From the NCBI GenBank assembly GCA_049513055.1, contig JBEKWN010000038.1:1-64000 (forward strand): a stretch of DNA of 64,000 nt, written 5' to 3'. Origin of the DNA: UBA1163 sp049513055. GTDB taxonomy: Bacteria; Desulfobacterota; BSN033; UBA1163. The notes under the pieces were generated by a model that was not told the DNA's origin, did no database searches, and worked only from the letters and a program-made list of their open reading frames with translations. This document shows, one piece after another, positions 43,482-51,914 of the stretch. How positions within the stretch are numbered: position 1 is the stretch's first letter; the number at the start of each line of letters is the position of its first letter. The translations under genes and the position numbers were made by a program.

Positions 43482-44576
43482 TTGAAAAAGAATGGGTTAA
43501 ATCCTGTTCAAATATTTCACTTAAAGGAAAAAGAAGAGCGTTTCAGGAATCCCTCATTCTTCCTACGAATTCTCTTATTAGCCTTTTTCATGACTACCCC
43601 TTTCCTCTTCCGTTCTTTTGAAATAGCGGATGTCGTATTAAAGATCATCATCTTTTCGGCACTGGTAGCCAGTTACGATATTATTCTTGGGTACACCGGG
43701 ATCGTTTCTCTGGGACACGTTATGTATTTTGGGATCGGTTCTTACTTTGTCGGCATTTTTATGGGAAAGTTGGGATTGACCTCCTATGGATATTTGGCGT
43801 TAGCTATTTTGATAGCAGTGGTGATATCGGGTATTCTTTCCGTACTCATCGGTTTCTTTTCACTTCGTATACGGGCTATCTTTTTTGCGATGGTGACCTT
43901 GGCCTTTATGGAGTTCACCTTTATTCTGGCAAGTCAGTTGAGGCCCATCACGGGCGGAGAGGATGGAATCAGCTTCAAACTTCCTGGCATCTTTGCGATC
44001 GATTATAGCTTAGGTCGATTCTTGGGAGTAGAGTTCACGGGCAGGATGATAAGTTACTATCTCATCCTTCTGGTTTCTTTGATTTTATTTCTTTTAATGC
44101 TCCGATTCGTCCATTCACCTCTCGGTCGTGTCCTTCAATCCATTCGGGATAATGAACAGCGATCCATTGCGTTAGGTTATAGGACCTATCTCTTCCAAGT
44201 CATGGCCTCCTCCTTTGCGAGCTGCGTCGCGGCTATCACGGGTGGGTGCTATGCCATCTGGGTGTGCTATGTGAGCCCAGACTCGAGCCTGAGTGTACCT
44301 ATTATGTTAGATGTGCTTTTGATGGTGATTGTGGGAGGAATGGGAACTCTCTATGGCGGGATTTTTGGGGCTGCTTTCTTAATGATCACCCGTGCATTTC
44401 TTCCAAAGTTACAAGTCCTCATCGCTTCTCTTCTGCCAGGTGTCCCCTTCGCAATCAGGTTATCCGAACGCTGGTTATTTTATTTTGGACTTCTTTTTAT
44501 CTTGATCGTCTACTTTTTTCCAAAAGGGGTGGTAGGGACTGCTCAGGAAATCATCTCGAGGAGAAAAGCCGAGTAG
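43482..44576 (+). CDS. livM: Liv-type ABC permease LivM, cluster D
   Basis: A 364-residue permease starting with TTG at 43482, immediately after livH. A hydrophilic N-terminal tail of about 25 residues precedes the first membrane segment. The LivM block is DIILGYTGIVSLGHVMYFG, and SIRDNEQRSIALGYR is the coupling helix. It ends cluster D and is followed after 28 nt by an alpha/beta hydrolase. Confidence 0.88.
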   Translation: MKKNGLNPVQIFHLKEKEERFRNPSFFLRILLLAFFMTTPFLFRSFEIADVVLKIIIFSALVASYDIILGYTGIVSLGHVMYFGIGSYFVGIFMGKLGLTSYGYLALAILIAVVISGILSVLIGFFSLRIRAIFFAMVTLAFMEFTFILASQLRPITGGEDGISFKLPGIFAIDYSLGRFLGVEFTGRMISYYLILLVSLILFLLMLRFVHSPLGRVLQSIRDNEQRSIALGYRTYLFQVMASSFASCVAAITGGCYAIWVCYVSPDSSLSVPIMLDVLLMVIVGGMGTLYGGIFGAAFLMITRAFLPKLQVLIASLLPGVPFAIRLSERWLFYFGLLFILIVYFFPKGVVGTAQEIISRRKAE

Positions 44577-44604
44577 AATCCATTAACCGAAGGGGGACTG
44601 CGTC

Positions 44605-45459
44605 ATGCCTGAACCAAAGATGATAAAAGCCAAAGGAGATGGTATTAAGATCCAATTAGCAGTCTGGGAAGGAAATGGAAAACAGATTCTTTGTATTCAC
44701 GGCATTACAGCCAATTGCCGATTCTGGGATTGCTTAGCTTCGGCTCTCGCTCCCCATCACAGGGTGATAGCCATGGATCTCCGAGGGAGAGGACTCTCAG
44801 ATAAACCTCCTACAGGATATTCCATAGAGCACCATTGCAAAGATATCTCAGCCCTGATGAATGATCAGGGTCTGGAACGACCTGTGCTCATGGGCCATTC
44901 TCTTGGAGCATTCATTTCCCTTGTATTTGCAGCCCAGTATCCTCAAAGGGTGAATCGTCTGATCTTGGTGGATGGTGGAGGAAAACTCTCCGAAACTCAG
45001 ATGGCCAAGGTTTTTGCAGGGATTAAACCCTCCCTGGATCGTCTGGGACAAGTTTTTCCTTCCTTAGAAGCCTATTTCTCTCAGATGAAGCAAGCCCCCT
45101 ATTTACAACCATGGAATTTTTATATGGAGACTTATTTCCGCTACGAGATTGAAAAAGTCGAGGGAGGTGTACGCTCCCGCGTCCACCCAAAACATATTGA
45201 GGAAGAAGCCCAGAACTTAGGGAAAGTAGATTCGCGTCAATTCTATGCCAATGTAACCTCCCCCACTCTGATTTTGCGGGCCACGAAAGGGATGCTAGCC
45301 GAGGATGACCTTTTGCTCCCCGAGGACGTGGCAGACCGGATGGTTCGTGAGATACCAAACGCTAAAAGAGTAGATGTGAAAGGCACCAACCATTACTCCA
45401 TCTTATTCCAGCCCAACAAGATGCGCGATCAGACCATCCTTAAATTTTTGAAAGAATAA
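44605..45459 (+). CDS. alpha/beta-fold hydrolase
   Basis: A 284-residue alpha/beta hydrolase. The oxyanion region is ILCIHGITANCRFWD, the nucleophile elbow is MGHSLGAF, and the catalytic His is in GTNHYSILF, with a candidate Asp in the preceding strand. There is no signal peptide, so it acts in the cytoplasm. Similar proteins hydrolyse esters, lactones or C-C bonds of ring-cleavage products. It sits 28 nt behind liv cluster D with a ggggga Shine-Dalgarno, so it may process the imported compound. Confidence 0.85.
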   Translation: MPEPKMIKAKGDGIKIQLAVWEGNGKQILCIHGITANCRFWDCLASALAPHHRVIAMDLRGRGLSDKPPTGYSIEHHCKDISALMNDQGLERPVLMGHSLGAFISLVFAAQYPQRVNRLILVDGGGKLSETQMAKVFAGIKPSLDRLGQVFPSLEAYFSQMKQAPYLQPWNFYMETYFRYEIEKVEGGVRSRVHPKHIEEEAQNLGKVDSRQFYANVTSPTLILRATKGMLAEDDLLLPEDVADRMVREIPNAKRVDVKGTNHYSILFQPNKMRDQTILKFLKE

Positions 45460-45715
45460 GTTCGCTTTGACTAATTAGGTGTATTAGACAGACTCCCATC
45501 CTGCATTAAAAGGTAGGGTAAGGCTTTGACCTTCCAGATACTGTTAAATTTGATGTTGAGTACTTCCTGAAAGTTTCGCTTCCTTAATTTGTAAAATGGA
45601 TGTATATTACAACTGCGAATAAACAATGCGGATATGACTGGATCGCTAATAAACCGTTCGAGTTGAAGTCCGCTTCACTCCACCATAATGCACAATACAC
45701 AAAGGAGGAAACAAT

Positions 45716-46285
45716 ATGCTATGGAATTGGGTCGGCGCTGGAGTCCAGGGAAATAAGTTTTATACCTGCGGATTTTGTGGGAATAAGGTGGGACCCCATC
45801 TGGGATACACTGCACATTACTCTGGTGGCGGCTTGAAATTGTTCATTTATATCTGTCCGAACTGCGAGAAACCGACATTTTTTGATCTGGACAAAAAGCA
45901 GACCCCTAATGTAAGAATTGGCAATGACGTTCAAGGCATCACGGATAGCGGCGTTGCCGCTCTTTATAATCAAGCTCGTGATTGCACTTCATTGGCAGCA
46001 TATACTGCTGCAACCTTGCTATGCAGAAAAATACTTATGAACCTAGCCGTCCAACACGGTGACATGCCCGGTAAGTCCTTCGTAGAGTACATTGATTATC
46101 TGGACACCAAAGGGTATGTGCCTCCGAACGGAAAGGCTTGGGTTGATCGTATCCGCAGCAAGGGCAACGAGGCTACTCATGAGATTAGACTAATCGAAGA
46201 GAGTGAATCATTTCAGGTCCTGAAGTTCACCGAAATGTTGCTGAAGTTTTCATACGAATTTCCAAGTATGTTGAAAGAAAAATAG
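45716..46285 (+). CDS. DUF4145 domain-containing protein
   Basis: A 189-residue protein with an N-terminal zinc ribbon (CGFCGNKVG about residue 18, CPNCEKPTF about residue 48). A helical DUF4145 domain follows, with AATLLCRKILMNLAV and GNEATHEI motifs. DUF4145 proteins are often found in defence or restriction contexts, but there is no such partner here. It is flanked by an intergenic gap of 256 bp upstream and converges on the ferritin-like gene. An aggagg Shine-Dalgarno is present. Confidence 0.78.
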   Translation: MLWNWVGAGVQGNKFYTCGFCGNKVGPHLGYTAHYSGGGLKLFIYICPNCEKPTFFDLDKKQTPNVRIGNDVQGITDSGVAALYNQARDCTSLAAYTAATLLCRKILMNLAVQHGDMPGKSFVEYIDYLDTKGYVPPNGKAWVDRIRSKGNEATHEIRLIEESESFQVLKFTEMLLKFSYEFPSMLKEK

Positions 46286-46452
46286 AATAGCACGTACATA
46301 ACACCACGGCTCCACCGGATCGTTACCCTCGCTTTCAATCCGTAACCCTCGATTCTTGAATGTGGCTTCCCGCAATGACTTGTAGGTGTAACATTCAGTC
46401 ACGAGTTAGTTCGACCCTGTCTGCAAAGCCAAATTCTAATCTTTACAAATCA

Positions 46453-46484
46453 TGAAGCCCTGCCGGAAAACAAGCAGGGCTTCA
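46453..46484. terminator. stem-loop between convergent genes
   Basis: A perfect 11-bp stem, tgaagccctgc (46453-46463) and gcagggcttca (46474-46484), with a 10-nt loop. It lies between the convergent DUF4145 and ferritin-like genes, and probably ends transcription from one or both sides, although no long T-run follows directly. Confidence 0.6.
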
Positions 46485-46504
46485 GACATTCCAATTCGAG
46501 CTTT

Positions 46505-46948
46505 TTATTTTGCCTGTTCAAGAAGTTCCTTCAACTTAGGTATCCGCTCATTTCTTTTCTTAGTGACCAGATTAAAAGACCTTGGAACATCCGCCATCAA
46601 ATGTTTCGACTGCTCGGCTGCAACTTGATAGAATTTTAGAATCTTCTCCTCAATGGCCAATGCCTCCTTCAAGGCATTCGAGTAACTCGCATCCTTAGAG
46701 GGTGCCGCCTTGACCTGATAATCCTCCGGATTGAGATCAAAGGCGAAACAACCTTCAATGGCATCGGTGATCACGCCATAGTAGGCCCGCTCAATCTGTA
46801 TGACATACTTTGCATTCTCTTTGGCAAAGGTGAGGAAGAGGTCTTTATCCTTTTCGAACCGTTTTGACATTTCTTGATAGAACTTGGCAGATTCATTTTC
46901 TAGCTCTCTTGACAGGCTGATCGCCCCAGAACATGTACTAATTCCCAT
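46505..46948 (-). CDS. ferritin-like domain protein
   Basis: A 147-residue four-helix protein with two repeats of a rubrerythrin-like pattern: SRELENESAKFYQEMSKRF near the N-terminus and ALAIEEKILKFYQVA in the third helix. The canonical E-x-x-H of the second helix reads ENAKYVIQIE, so the diiron site is incomplete or altered. No rubredoxin domain is present. It has a perfect aggaggtga Shine-Dalgarno and follows the broken mmsA gene on the same strand, at the end of cluster E. A role in redox or oxidative-stress protection is a guess. Confidence 0.65.
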   Translation of the reverse strand: MGISTCSGAISLSRELENESAKFYQEMSKRFEKDKDLFLTFAKENAKYVIQIERAYYGVITDAIEGCFAFDLNPEDYQVKAAPSKDASYSNALKEALAIEEKILKFYQVAAEQSKHLMADVPRSFNLVTKKRNERIPKLKELLEQAK

Positions 46949-46997
46949 TGGTTCACCTCCTACAATTATCCCGACATTGGATTCAAAATCGTTCTCA

Positions 46998-47109
46998 GGT
47001 TAGGGTTACAAAGCCGGTTTGGTCAATGGTCGAAGGGTTAAGTCGTAATGTTCAATGACCAATGACCTAACCCAACTACGAAACTGGCTTCCTAACCGAA
47101 ACCCTAACC
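46998..47109. repeat. 112-bp inverted-repeat element
   Basis: Perfect 10-bp ends ggttagggtt (46998-47007) and aaccctaacc (47100-47109). Nested inside are aagccggttt/aaactggctt (47011-47020, 47081-47090; one mismatch) and ggtcaatggtc/gaccaatgacc (47021-47031, 47057-47067; one mismatch). The whole can fold into one long imperfect hairpin. It has no ORF and lies between mmsA and the ferritin-like gene. Confidence 0.7.
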
Positions 47110-47120
47110 AAAACCTTCTC

Positions 47121-48517
47121 TTAAAACCACCTCTGGATGATGACTTTGCTTTCTGTAAAGAAACGAACCGCCTCCTGGCCCTGGGTATGCAAGATTCCAA
47201 AGAAGGAATCTTTCATCCCGCTGAATGGGAATAAAGCCACAGGTGCTACAATTCCAATATTGATTCCGACATTACCGCTCGCCACGTTGTATTGAAATTC
47301 CCTTGCGCTCCGTCCATTCTGTGTGAAGATCGCATGACCGTTCCCAAAAGGGCTTGCATTACATATCTGGATTGCTTCATCCAGGGTTTTTGCTCGAAAA
47401 ACACTCATCACTGGACCAAAGATCTCTTCACTCCCTATTCTCATATCTGTTGTGACATTTTCAAAAATCGTCGGACCCACAAAGCAGGTGTCAGGGCAGC
47501 CACCTCACGCACAGGACCCATCTGAATGGATTCATCTAATCCATAACCCATCTTGATCCTGGAGGACATATTCGTGACCTCTTCCATAAAACTGTTATAG
47601 AACTTGTTGTCATCGCCAACGATGAGGAGATTCGCGCCTGCCAGACAACGCTGACCCGCATTGCCAAAGAAGGAGGTCATCAAAGCGGGTACGGTCGCCT
47701 TGACATTACAATCGGGCATGATGACCATAAAGTTCTTCGCACCGCACTGAGCAATCACCCTTTTTCCCGTTTCTCCGCATTTTCTATAAATCACATCTCG
47801 TCCTGTGGGAGTCGAGCCAACAAAGGTGATCCCCACGATATCTTTATGTTCCAACATGCCATCCACCACGGTTCTCCCACCATTGACGACATTCCAAACT
47901 CCAGGTGGGAAACCCGCTTCCTCTGCTAATTCAGCGAGCCTCATCTGACTGAAAGGCACCTCACTCGAAGGTTTGATCACAATACAGTTTCCTGTAGCCA
48001 CCGCATAAGGGGCTGACCAGAGAGGAATCATAAACGGAAAATTAAAAGGGCCAATGATTCCGAAAACTCCTAAAGGCGATGGAATGACCCACTCATCAAT
48101 CCCAGATGCGATATCCTCTGAATAGTAGCCTTGCATCAATGTGGGGATACCACAGGACACCTCCACATTCTCAATCCCTCTTCTTGTTTCGCCCCGTGAT
48201 TCATCAATACACTTCCCATGCTCCATGGTCTGGATTCTGCTCACTTCCTCAAAATTCTCTTCGAGCAAAGCTTTTAATCTGAAGAGAACCCTCGACCTGG
48301 CAAGAGGGGTTGTCCTTCTCCAGTCCGGAAAGGCGGCTTTCGCCGCTTCCACGGCAGCATTGATCTCCTCTTTGGTGGAGATAGGGCATTTTCCCATCAC
48401 CTTTCCTGTTGCAGGATTGACCACATCAACGATCTTTCCCTTCGAATCGACCCATTCCCCATTGATGTAATTCTTTACCTCTTTCACTCCCTTGATCGGT
48501 TCCTCTAACATCGCCAT
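47121..48517 (-). pseudogene. mmsA: methylmalonate-semialdehyde dehydrogenase (CoA-acylating), deleted and frameshifted
   Basis: The MmsA/IolA-type aldehyde dehydrogenase is split into two frames. The upstream part has VKNYINGEWVDSKG, GPFNFPFMIPLW and the catalytic Cys in GNAGQRCLAGAN, and runs to IQMGPVR near 47516. The downstream part resumes in another frame at CFVGPTIFENVTTDM (near 47487) and reads to the normal C-terminus. Family members have about 40 residues between these blocks; only a few are left here. There has been an internal loss plus a frameshift. An intact enzyme would convert (methyl)malonate semialdehyde to acetyl- or propionyl-CoA. A strong Shine-Dalgarno (ggaagga) still precedes the ATG. 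It lies downstream of livF in cluster E. Confidence 0.8.
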
Positions 48518-48577
48518 CTTGATTAATCCTCCTTCCTGTTGGTTTGTTATTTAAATCTTCCAGCACATTATCCAAGG

Positions 48578-49279
48578 TTAAAGTCCGAGATATGCCTTAC
48601 GGACGTTACTATTAGCCAAAAGCTCACTTCCAGAACCTGAAAGGGCGATCCTTCCCAATTCCATCACAAACCCCTTGTGAGCGAGAGTCAACGCATGTTG
48701 AGTGTTTTGCTCAACGAGAAGAACGGTGACACCCAATCGATTGATCTCCGTGATCACGCGAAACACCTCTTCTACCAAAAGAGGAGCCAGTCCCAGCGAA
48801 GGTTCGTCCAGCATGAGTAATTTCGGCCCTGCCATCATGCCTCGGCCGATTGCCACCATCTGCTGCTCTCCTCCTGACAATGTCCCTGCAATCTGCTTCT
48901 GCCGTTCCTTGAGCACAGGAAATACACTAAAAACCCGTTCCAGTCTTTGTGGACGCTCGGATTGAGGGATGGTGTAGGCGCCCATTAAAAGGTTGTCGAT
49001 CACCGCCATTTCTGGAAAAAGTTTTCTTCCCTCAGGAACCTGAACGACACCATGTTTGACAATTTCCGGTGGGGAAGCCTCCTCGATGTGCTTCCCATCA
49101 TAAGTAATGGAACCGGACTGTCTTCGGAGAAGTCCAGAAACAGTTTTCAATAACGTCGTCTTCCCCGCGCCATTGGCGCCCACCAGGGCGACAATCTCTC
49201 CATCTGTAACTTCGAGAGTGACATCCCAAAGGGCCTGAACTTTTCCGTAAGCAACCTGAAGTTTCTCAACAGCCAACAT
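48578..49279 (-). CDS. livF: Liv-type ABC ATPase LivF, cluster E
   Basis: A 233-residue ATPase with canonical LivF motifs: Walker A GANGAGKTT, QVPEGRKLFPEM, signature TLSGGEQQMVAIGRGMM, Walker B LLMLDEPSLGLAP and switch LLVEQNTQHAL. It ends at YLGL, as LivF proteins do. It follows livG by 5 nt. Of the five LivF paralogues this one looks closest to the textbook form. Confidence 0.92.
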   Translation of the reverse strand: MLAVEKLQVAYGKVQALWDVTLEVTDGEIVALVGANGAGKTTLLKTVSGLLRRQSGSITYDGKHIEEASPPEIVKHGVVQVPEGRKLFPEMAVIDNLLMGAYTIPQSERPQRLERVFSVFPVLKERQKQIAGTLSGGEQQMVAIGRGMMAGPKLLMLDEPSLGLAPLLVEEVFRVITEINRLGVTVLLVEQNTQHALTLAHKGFVMELGRIALSGSGSELLANSNVRKAYLGL

Positions 49280-49284
49280 ATTAT

Positions 49285-50004
49285 TTATCTTCCCTTTGTC
49301 CCGAGGTAGGCGGCGATCACGTTTGGGTTCTCCACAATCTGTTCTGGGGCAGCGTCAGCTATTTTTTCCCCTTGATTGATGACGACCACGCGATTTGAGC
49401 TATTCATAATGGCTTTGAGCACATGCTCGACCCAGATGATGGTCACTCCTCCCTTACAAATATCACGGACCAGTATCGAAGCTTGCTCAATTTCCGTCGC
49501 GTTCAGACCACCCATTGGCTCGTCCAACAAGAGCAGCTTGGGCTGTGTTGCCAAGGCCCTGGCGATCTCGAGCCTCTTTTGTTCGCTCAGTGTTAGATCA
49601 ACTGCTAAGCCAGAAATTTTTGATCCCAGTCCCATTCTTTCAAGAACTCGGCGAGCCTGGGATTCTGCCTCTCCCCGTGAAGGATATCTCAAAAAAGCAG
49701 CCAACGTTACATTCTCCAAGACCGTCAGCTTCTTGAAGGGCTTTACAATCTGAAAAGTACGGGCAATGCCTTTTCGTGTCACCGCATAGGGTTTCATTCC
49801 AGCGATGCTTTCTCCATCCAGAAGGATCTCACCTCTCGTGGGATGAATGAAACCAGCGATGAGATTAAAGGCCGTCGTCTTCCCTGCCCCATTGGGTCCG
49901 ATCAGGCCAAGAATCTCTCCTGGTTGAACTTCGAACGAGAGATCATGGACCGCTCTTAAACCACCAAAATATTTTGTGAGTCCTTTAACCGTGAGCAACG
50001 CCAT
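49285..50004 (-). CDS. livG: Liv-type ABC ATPase LivG, cluster E
   Basis: A 239-residue ATPase. Walker A is GPNGAGKTT, the Q-loop is ARTFQIVKPF, the signature is LTLSEQKRLEIARAL, Walker B is LLLLDEPMGGLN, and the H-loop is WVEHVLKAI. The signature LTLSEQKR lacks the second Gly of the standard form, as is common in LivG. Its start is 13 nt downstream of the livM stop. Confidence 0.92.
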   Translation of the reverse strand: MALLTVKGLTKYFGGLRAVHDLSFEVQPGEILGLIGPNGAGKTTAFNLIAGFIHPTRGEILLDGESIAGMKPYAVTRKGIARTFQIVKPFKKLTVLENVTLAAFLRYPSRGEAESQARRVLERMGLGSKISGLAVDLTLSEQKRLEIARALATQPKLLLLDEPMGGLNATEIEQASILVRDICKGGVTIIWVEHVLKAIMNSSNRVVVINQGEKIADAAPEQIVENPNVIAAYLGTKGR

Positions 50005-50016
50005 CTCTAATTTCCA

Positions 50017-50976
50017 TTAATGCCGGGTTCCAAACCAGAGACGCAACTTTCCCCAGATCCCTTCCGGCAAATATCGAATAACGATCATCATCATGAGACC
50101 ATAGAAGATCAGGTGGCCCACCAACTTGAAATGGACCAAAAAAATCTCCCTAAATATTTCGCCAAACGCGACCAGAACGATGGCTCCGATCAGCGGACCT
50201 GCCACAGTTGTCAAACCACCCACCACTGCGATAAAAACCATTTCGACGGAAAGGGCGATCGAAAAAACAGCATCTGGGTCGATGTAACGTAAATACATGG
50301 CATAAAAGCCACCAGCGACTCCGGCAAAAAATGCCGAAAGCGATAAAGCCGCCACCCTTGCCTGAACGGTATTGATCCCAATCGCCTCTGCGCTATCAAT
50401 ATCTTCCCGTATGGCCAGGGAATAGGCCCCCAATCGCGTTCTGGACATGATATAGGTTGCCACGATAGAACCCAGGGTAATGATGGCGATGATGTAATAA
50501 AAAGGTATCTTGTTTTCCCAGTCAATCGACCTTCCCCAGAAGGTCACATCGGGAAGTGTTGTGATGAGTAATCCAACCGGGCCATTTGTAAAAGATTCCC
50601 AGTTGAGCGCAACCAGCCGAATGATTTCTGCTACGGCAAGGGTGGAGAGGGCGAAATACGGGCCACGCAATCTGAAACAGATAAAGCCGATCGGCAATGC
50701 GATTAAGGCCGCCACCAACCCTCCAATGGGAATTCCATACCAAGGAGCAATCCCCAGCTTGAGGTATAAAATCATAGTGGTATAAGCACCGGCCCCCAGA
50801 AACGTCGCATGACCAAAGGAAACCTGACCCGTAAAGCCGCCAAGTATATTCCACGACGCTCCTAATACCGTCCACATGAGCACCATGATCATCAAATGGA
50901 CAAAAAATGGAGCAGTCACGATCCATGGTGCCGTGAAGAGGAGGAGTATGGCAAGAGTGATAACGATCTTTTTCAT
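50017..50976 (-). CDS. livM: Liv-type ABC permease LivM, cluster E
   Basis: A 319-residue permease with the LivM block SWNILGGFTGQVSFGHATFLG, of which GFTGQVSFGHATF is the signature. The coupling loop is LAIREDIDSAEAIGINTVQ, and the tail ends in RYLPEGIWGKLRL. It overlaps livH by 4 nt. About eight to ten hydrophobic segments are visible. Confidence 0.9.
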   Translation of the reverse strand: MKKIVITLAILLLFTAPWIVTAPFFVHLMIMVLMWTVLGASWNILGGFTGQVSFGHATFLGAGAYTTMILYLKLGIAPWYGIPIGGLVAALIALPIGFICFRLRGPYFALSTLAVAEIIRLVALNWESFTNGPVGLLITTLPDVTFWGRSIDWENKIPFYYIIAIITLGSIVATYIMSRTRLGAYSLAIREDIDSAEAIGINTVQARVAALSLSAFFAGVAGGFYAMYLRYIDPDAVFSIALSVEMVFIAVVGGLTTVAGPLIGAIVLVAFGEIFREIFLVHFKLVGHLIFYGLMMMIVIRYLPEGIWGKLRLWFGTRH

Positions 50977-51839
50977 GATTTACCAACTCCAAACAATCCT
51001 GAAGGCCTGAATAACAAGACAAGTAAAAAAATTACGAATCCAATGGCATCTTTATAAGGAACTGAAACATAGACGGCACCGAGAGATTCGACCACTCCCA
51101 ATAACAAGCCTCCTGCAATAGCGCCTGGAACAGAACCCAATCCACCCAGGACCACGATCACAAAACATTTGGCAACCAAAATCTCACCCACTGTGGGATA
51201 GAGATAGAGAGAGGGTGCCAGCAGAACGCCGGCGGCGCAAGCCAGTGCTGTCCCGAGTGCAAAGGTGATGATTGCCATGCGGTCCACATTCACACCCATC
51301 AGTGCCGCGGCTTCCGGTTCCTGGCTTGTTGCCCGGATGGCTCGGCCGGTATCTGTACGGACAAGGAACCAGTAGAGAGCAATGGTAATCAATATCGCCA
51401 TTCCAAATGCGATGGCGAGTGGAATGGGAACGGCGATCCCAAAGGGACGCAAAGGCATGATAGCGTATTTTAATTTGATGGTTCGGTAGTCGCCAGTCCC
51501 GATGAGAAGTACAAGGTTGGCGATGAAGAGAGACAACCCTGCCGTGTAGAGCAATGTGTTCAGCTCTCCGGCGGGTACGATATTCTTCAAGAAAAATCGA
51601 TATATGAAAACACCGATAAGAAAGGCTATAGGAATCCATAATATAATGGATAAAAATGGGTCGATTCTCAAGAACGTTGGGGCTAAGAAGGCTCCGTACA
51701 TCCCGAGCATTACCATATCGCCATGGGCCATGTTGATAATCCGCATGACACCAAAGATCACCGTCAGCCCAACACCAATCATGGCATAAAGCGATCCCGT
51801 AAGAATGCCGCTCACAATACTTTGAATAAAGGTGTCCAT
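50973..51839 (-). CDS. livH: Liv-type ABC permease LivH, cluster E
   Basis: A 288-residue permease from the ATG at 51839 (MDTFIQSIVSG...). An in-frame start 16 codons earlier lies in the upstream stem-loop and is rejected. The LivH block VIFGVMRIINMAHGDMVMLG is clear, and the coupling loop is IRATSQEPEAAALMGVNVD. The distal block is VIVLGGLGSVPGAIAGG. It is separated from livK by a 75-bp spacer with a hairpin and an AT-only tract. Confidence 0.9.
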   Translation of the reverse strand: MDTFIQSIVSGILTGSLYAMIGVGLTVIFGVMRIINMAHGDMVMLGMYGAFLAPTFLRIDPFLSIILWIPIAFLIGVFIYRFFLKNIVPAGELNTLLYTAGLSLFIANLVLLIGTGDYRTIKLKYAIMPLRPFGIAVPIPLAIAFGMAILITIALYWFLVRTDTGRAIRATSQEPEAAALMGVNVDRMAIITFALGTALACAAGVLLAPSLYLYPTVGEILVAKCFVIVVLGGLGSVPGAIAGGLLLGVVESLGAVYVSVPYKDAIGFVIFLLVLLFRPSGLFGVGKS

Positions 51840-51857
51840 AGGACTCTGCAAACATTT

Positions 51858-51887
51858 GTGCACGCCCTCAAAACAGAGGGCGTGCAC
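51858..51887 (-). promoter_or_regulatory. stem-loop between livK and livH (cluster E)
   Basis: A perfect 12-bp stem, gtgcacgccctc (51858-51869) and gagggcgtgcac (51876-51887), with a 6-nt loop. It is preceded in the direction of transcription by an alternating AT tract (51889-51909). It lies 18 nt before the livH start. It probably stabilises the livK message or partly ends transcription. Confidence 0.75.
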
Positions 51888-51914
51888 AGGATATATATAT
51901 AAATATATATACTA

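Noticed and set aside
45600..45836. 78-codon plus-strand frame before the DUF4145 gene
   Set aside because: It overlaps the start of that gene in another frame and lacks any conserved motif.
51889..51909. Alternating AT tract upstream of the cluster E hairpin as an origin or promoter
   Set aside because: It has no -35 element or repeats typical of an origin; it is more simply an AT-rich spacer.
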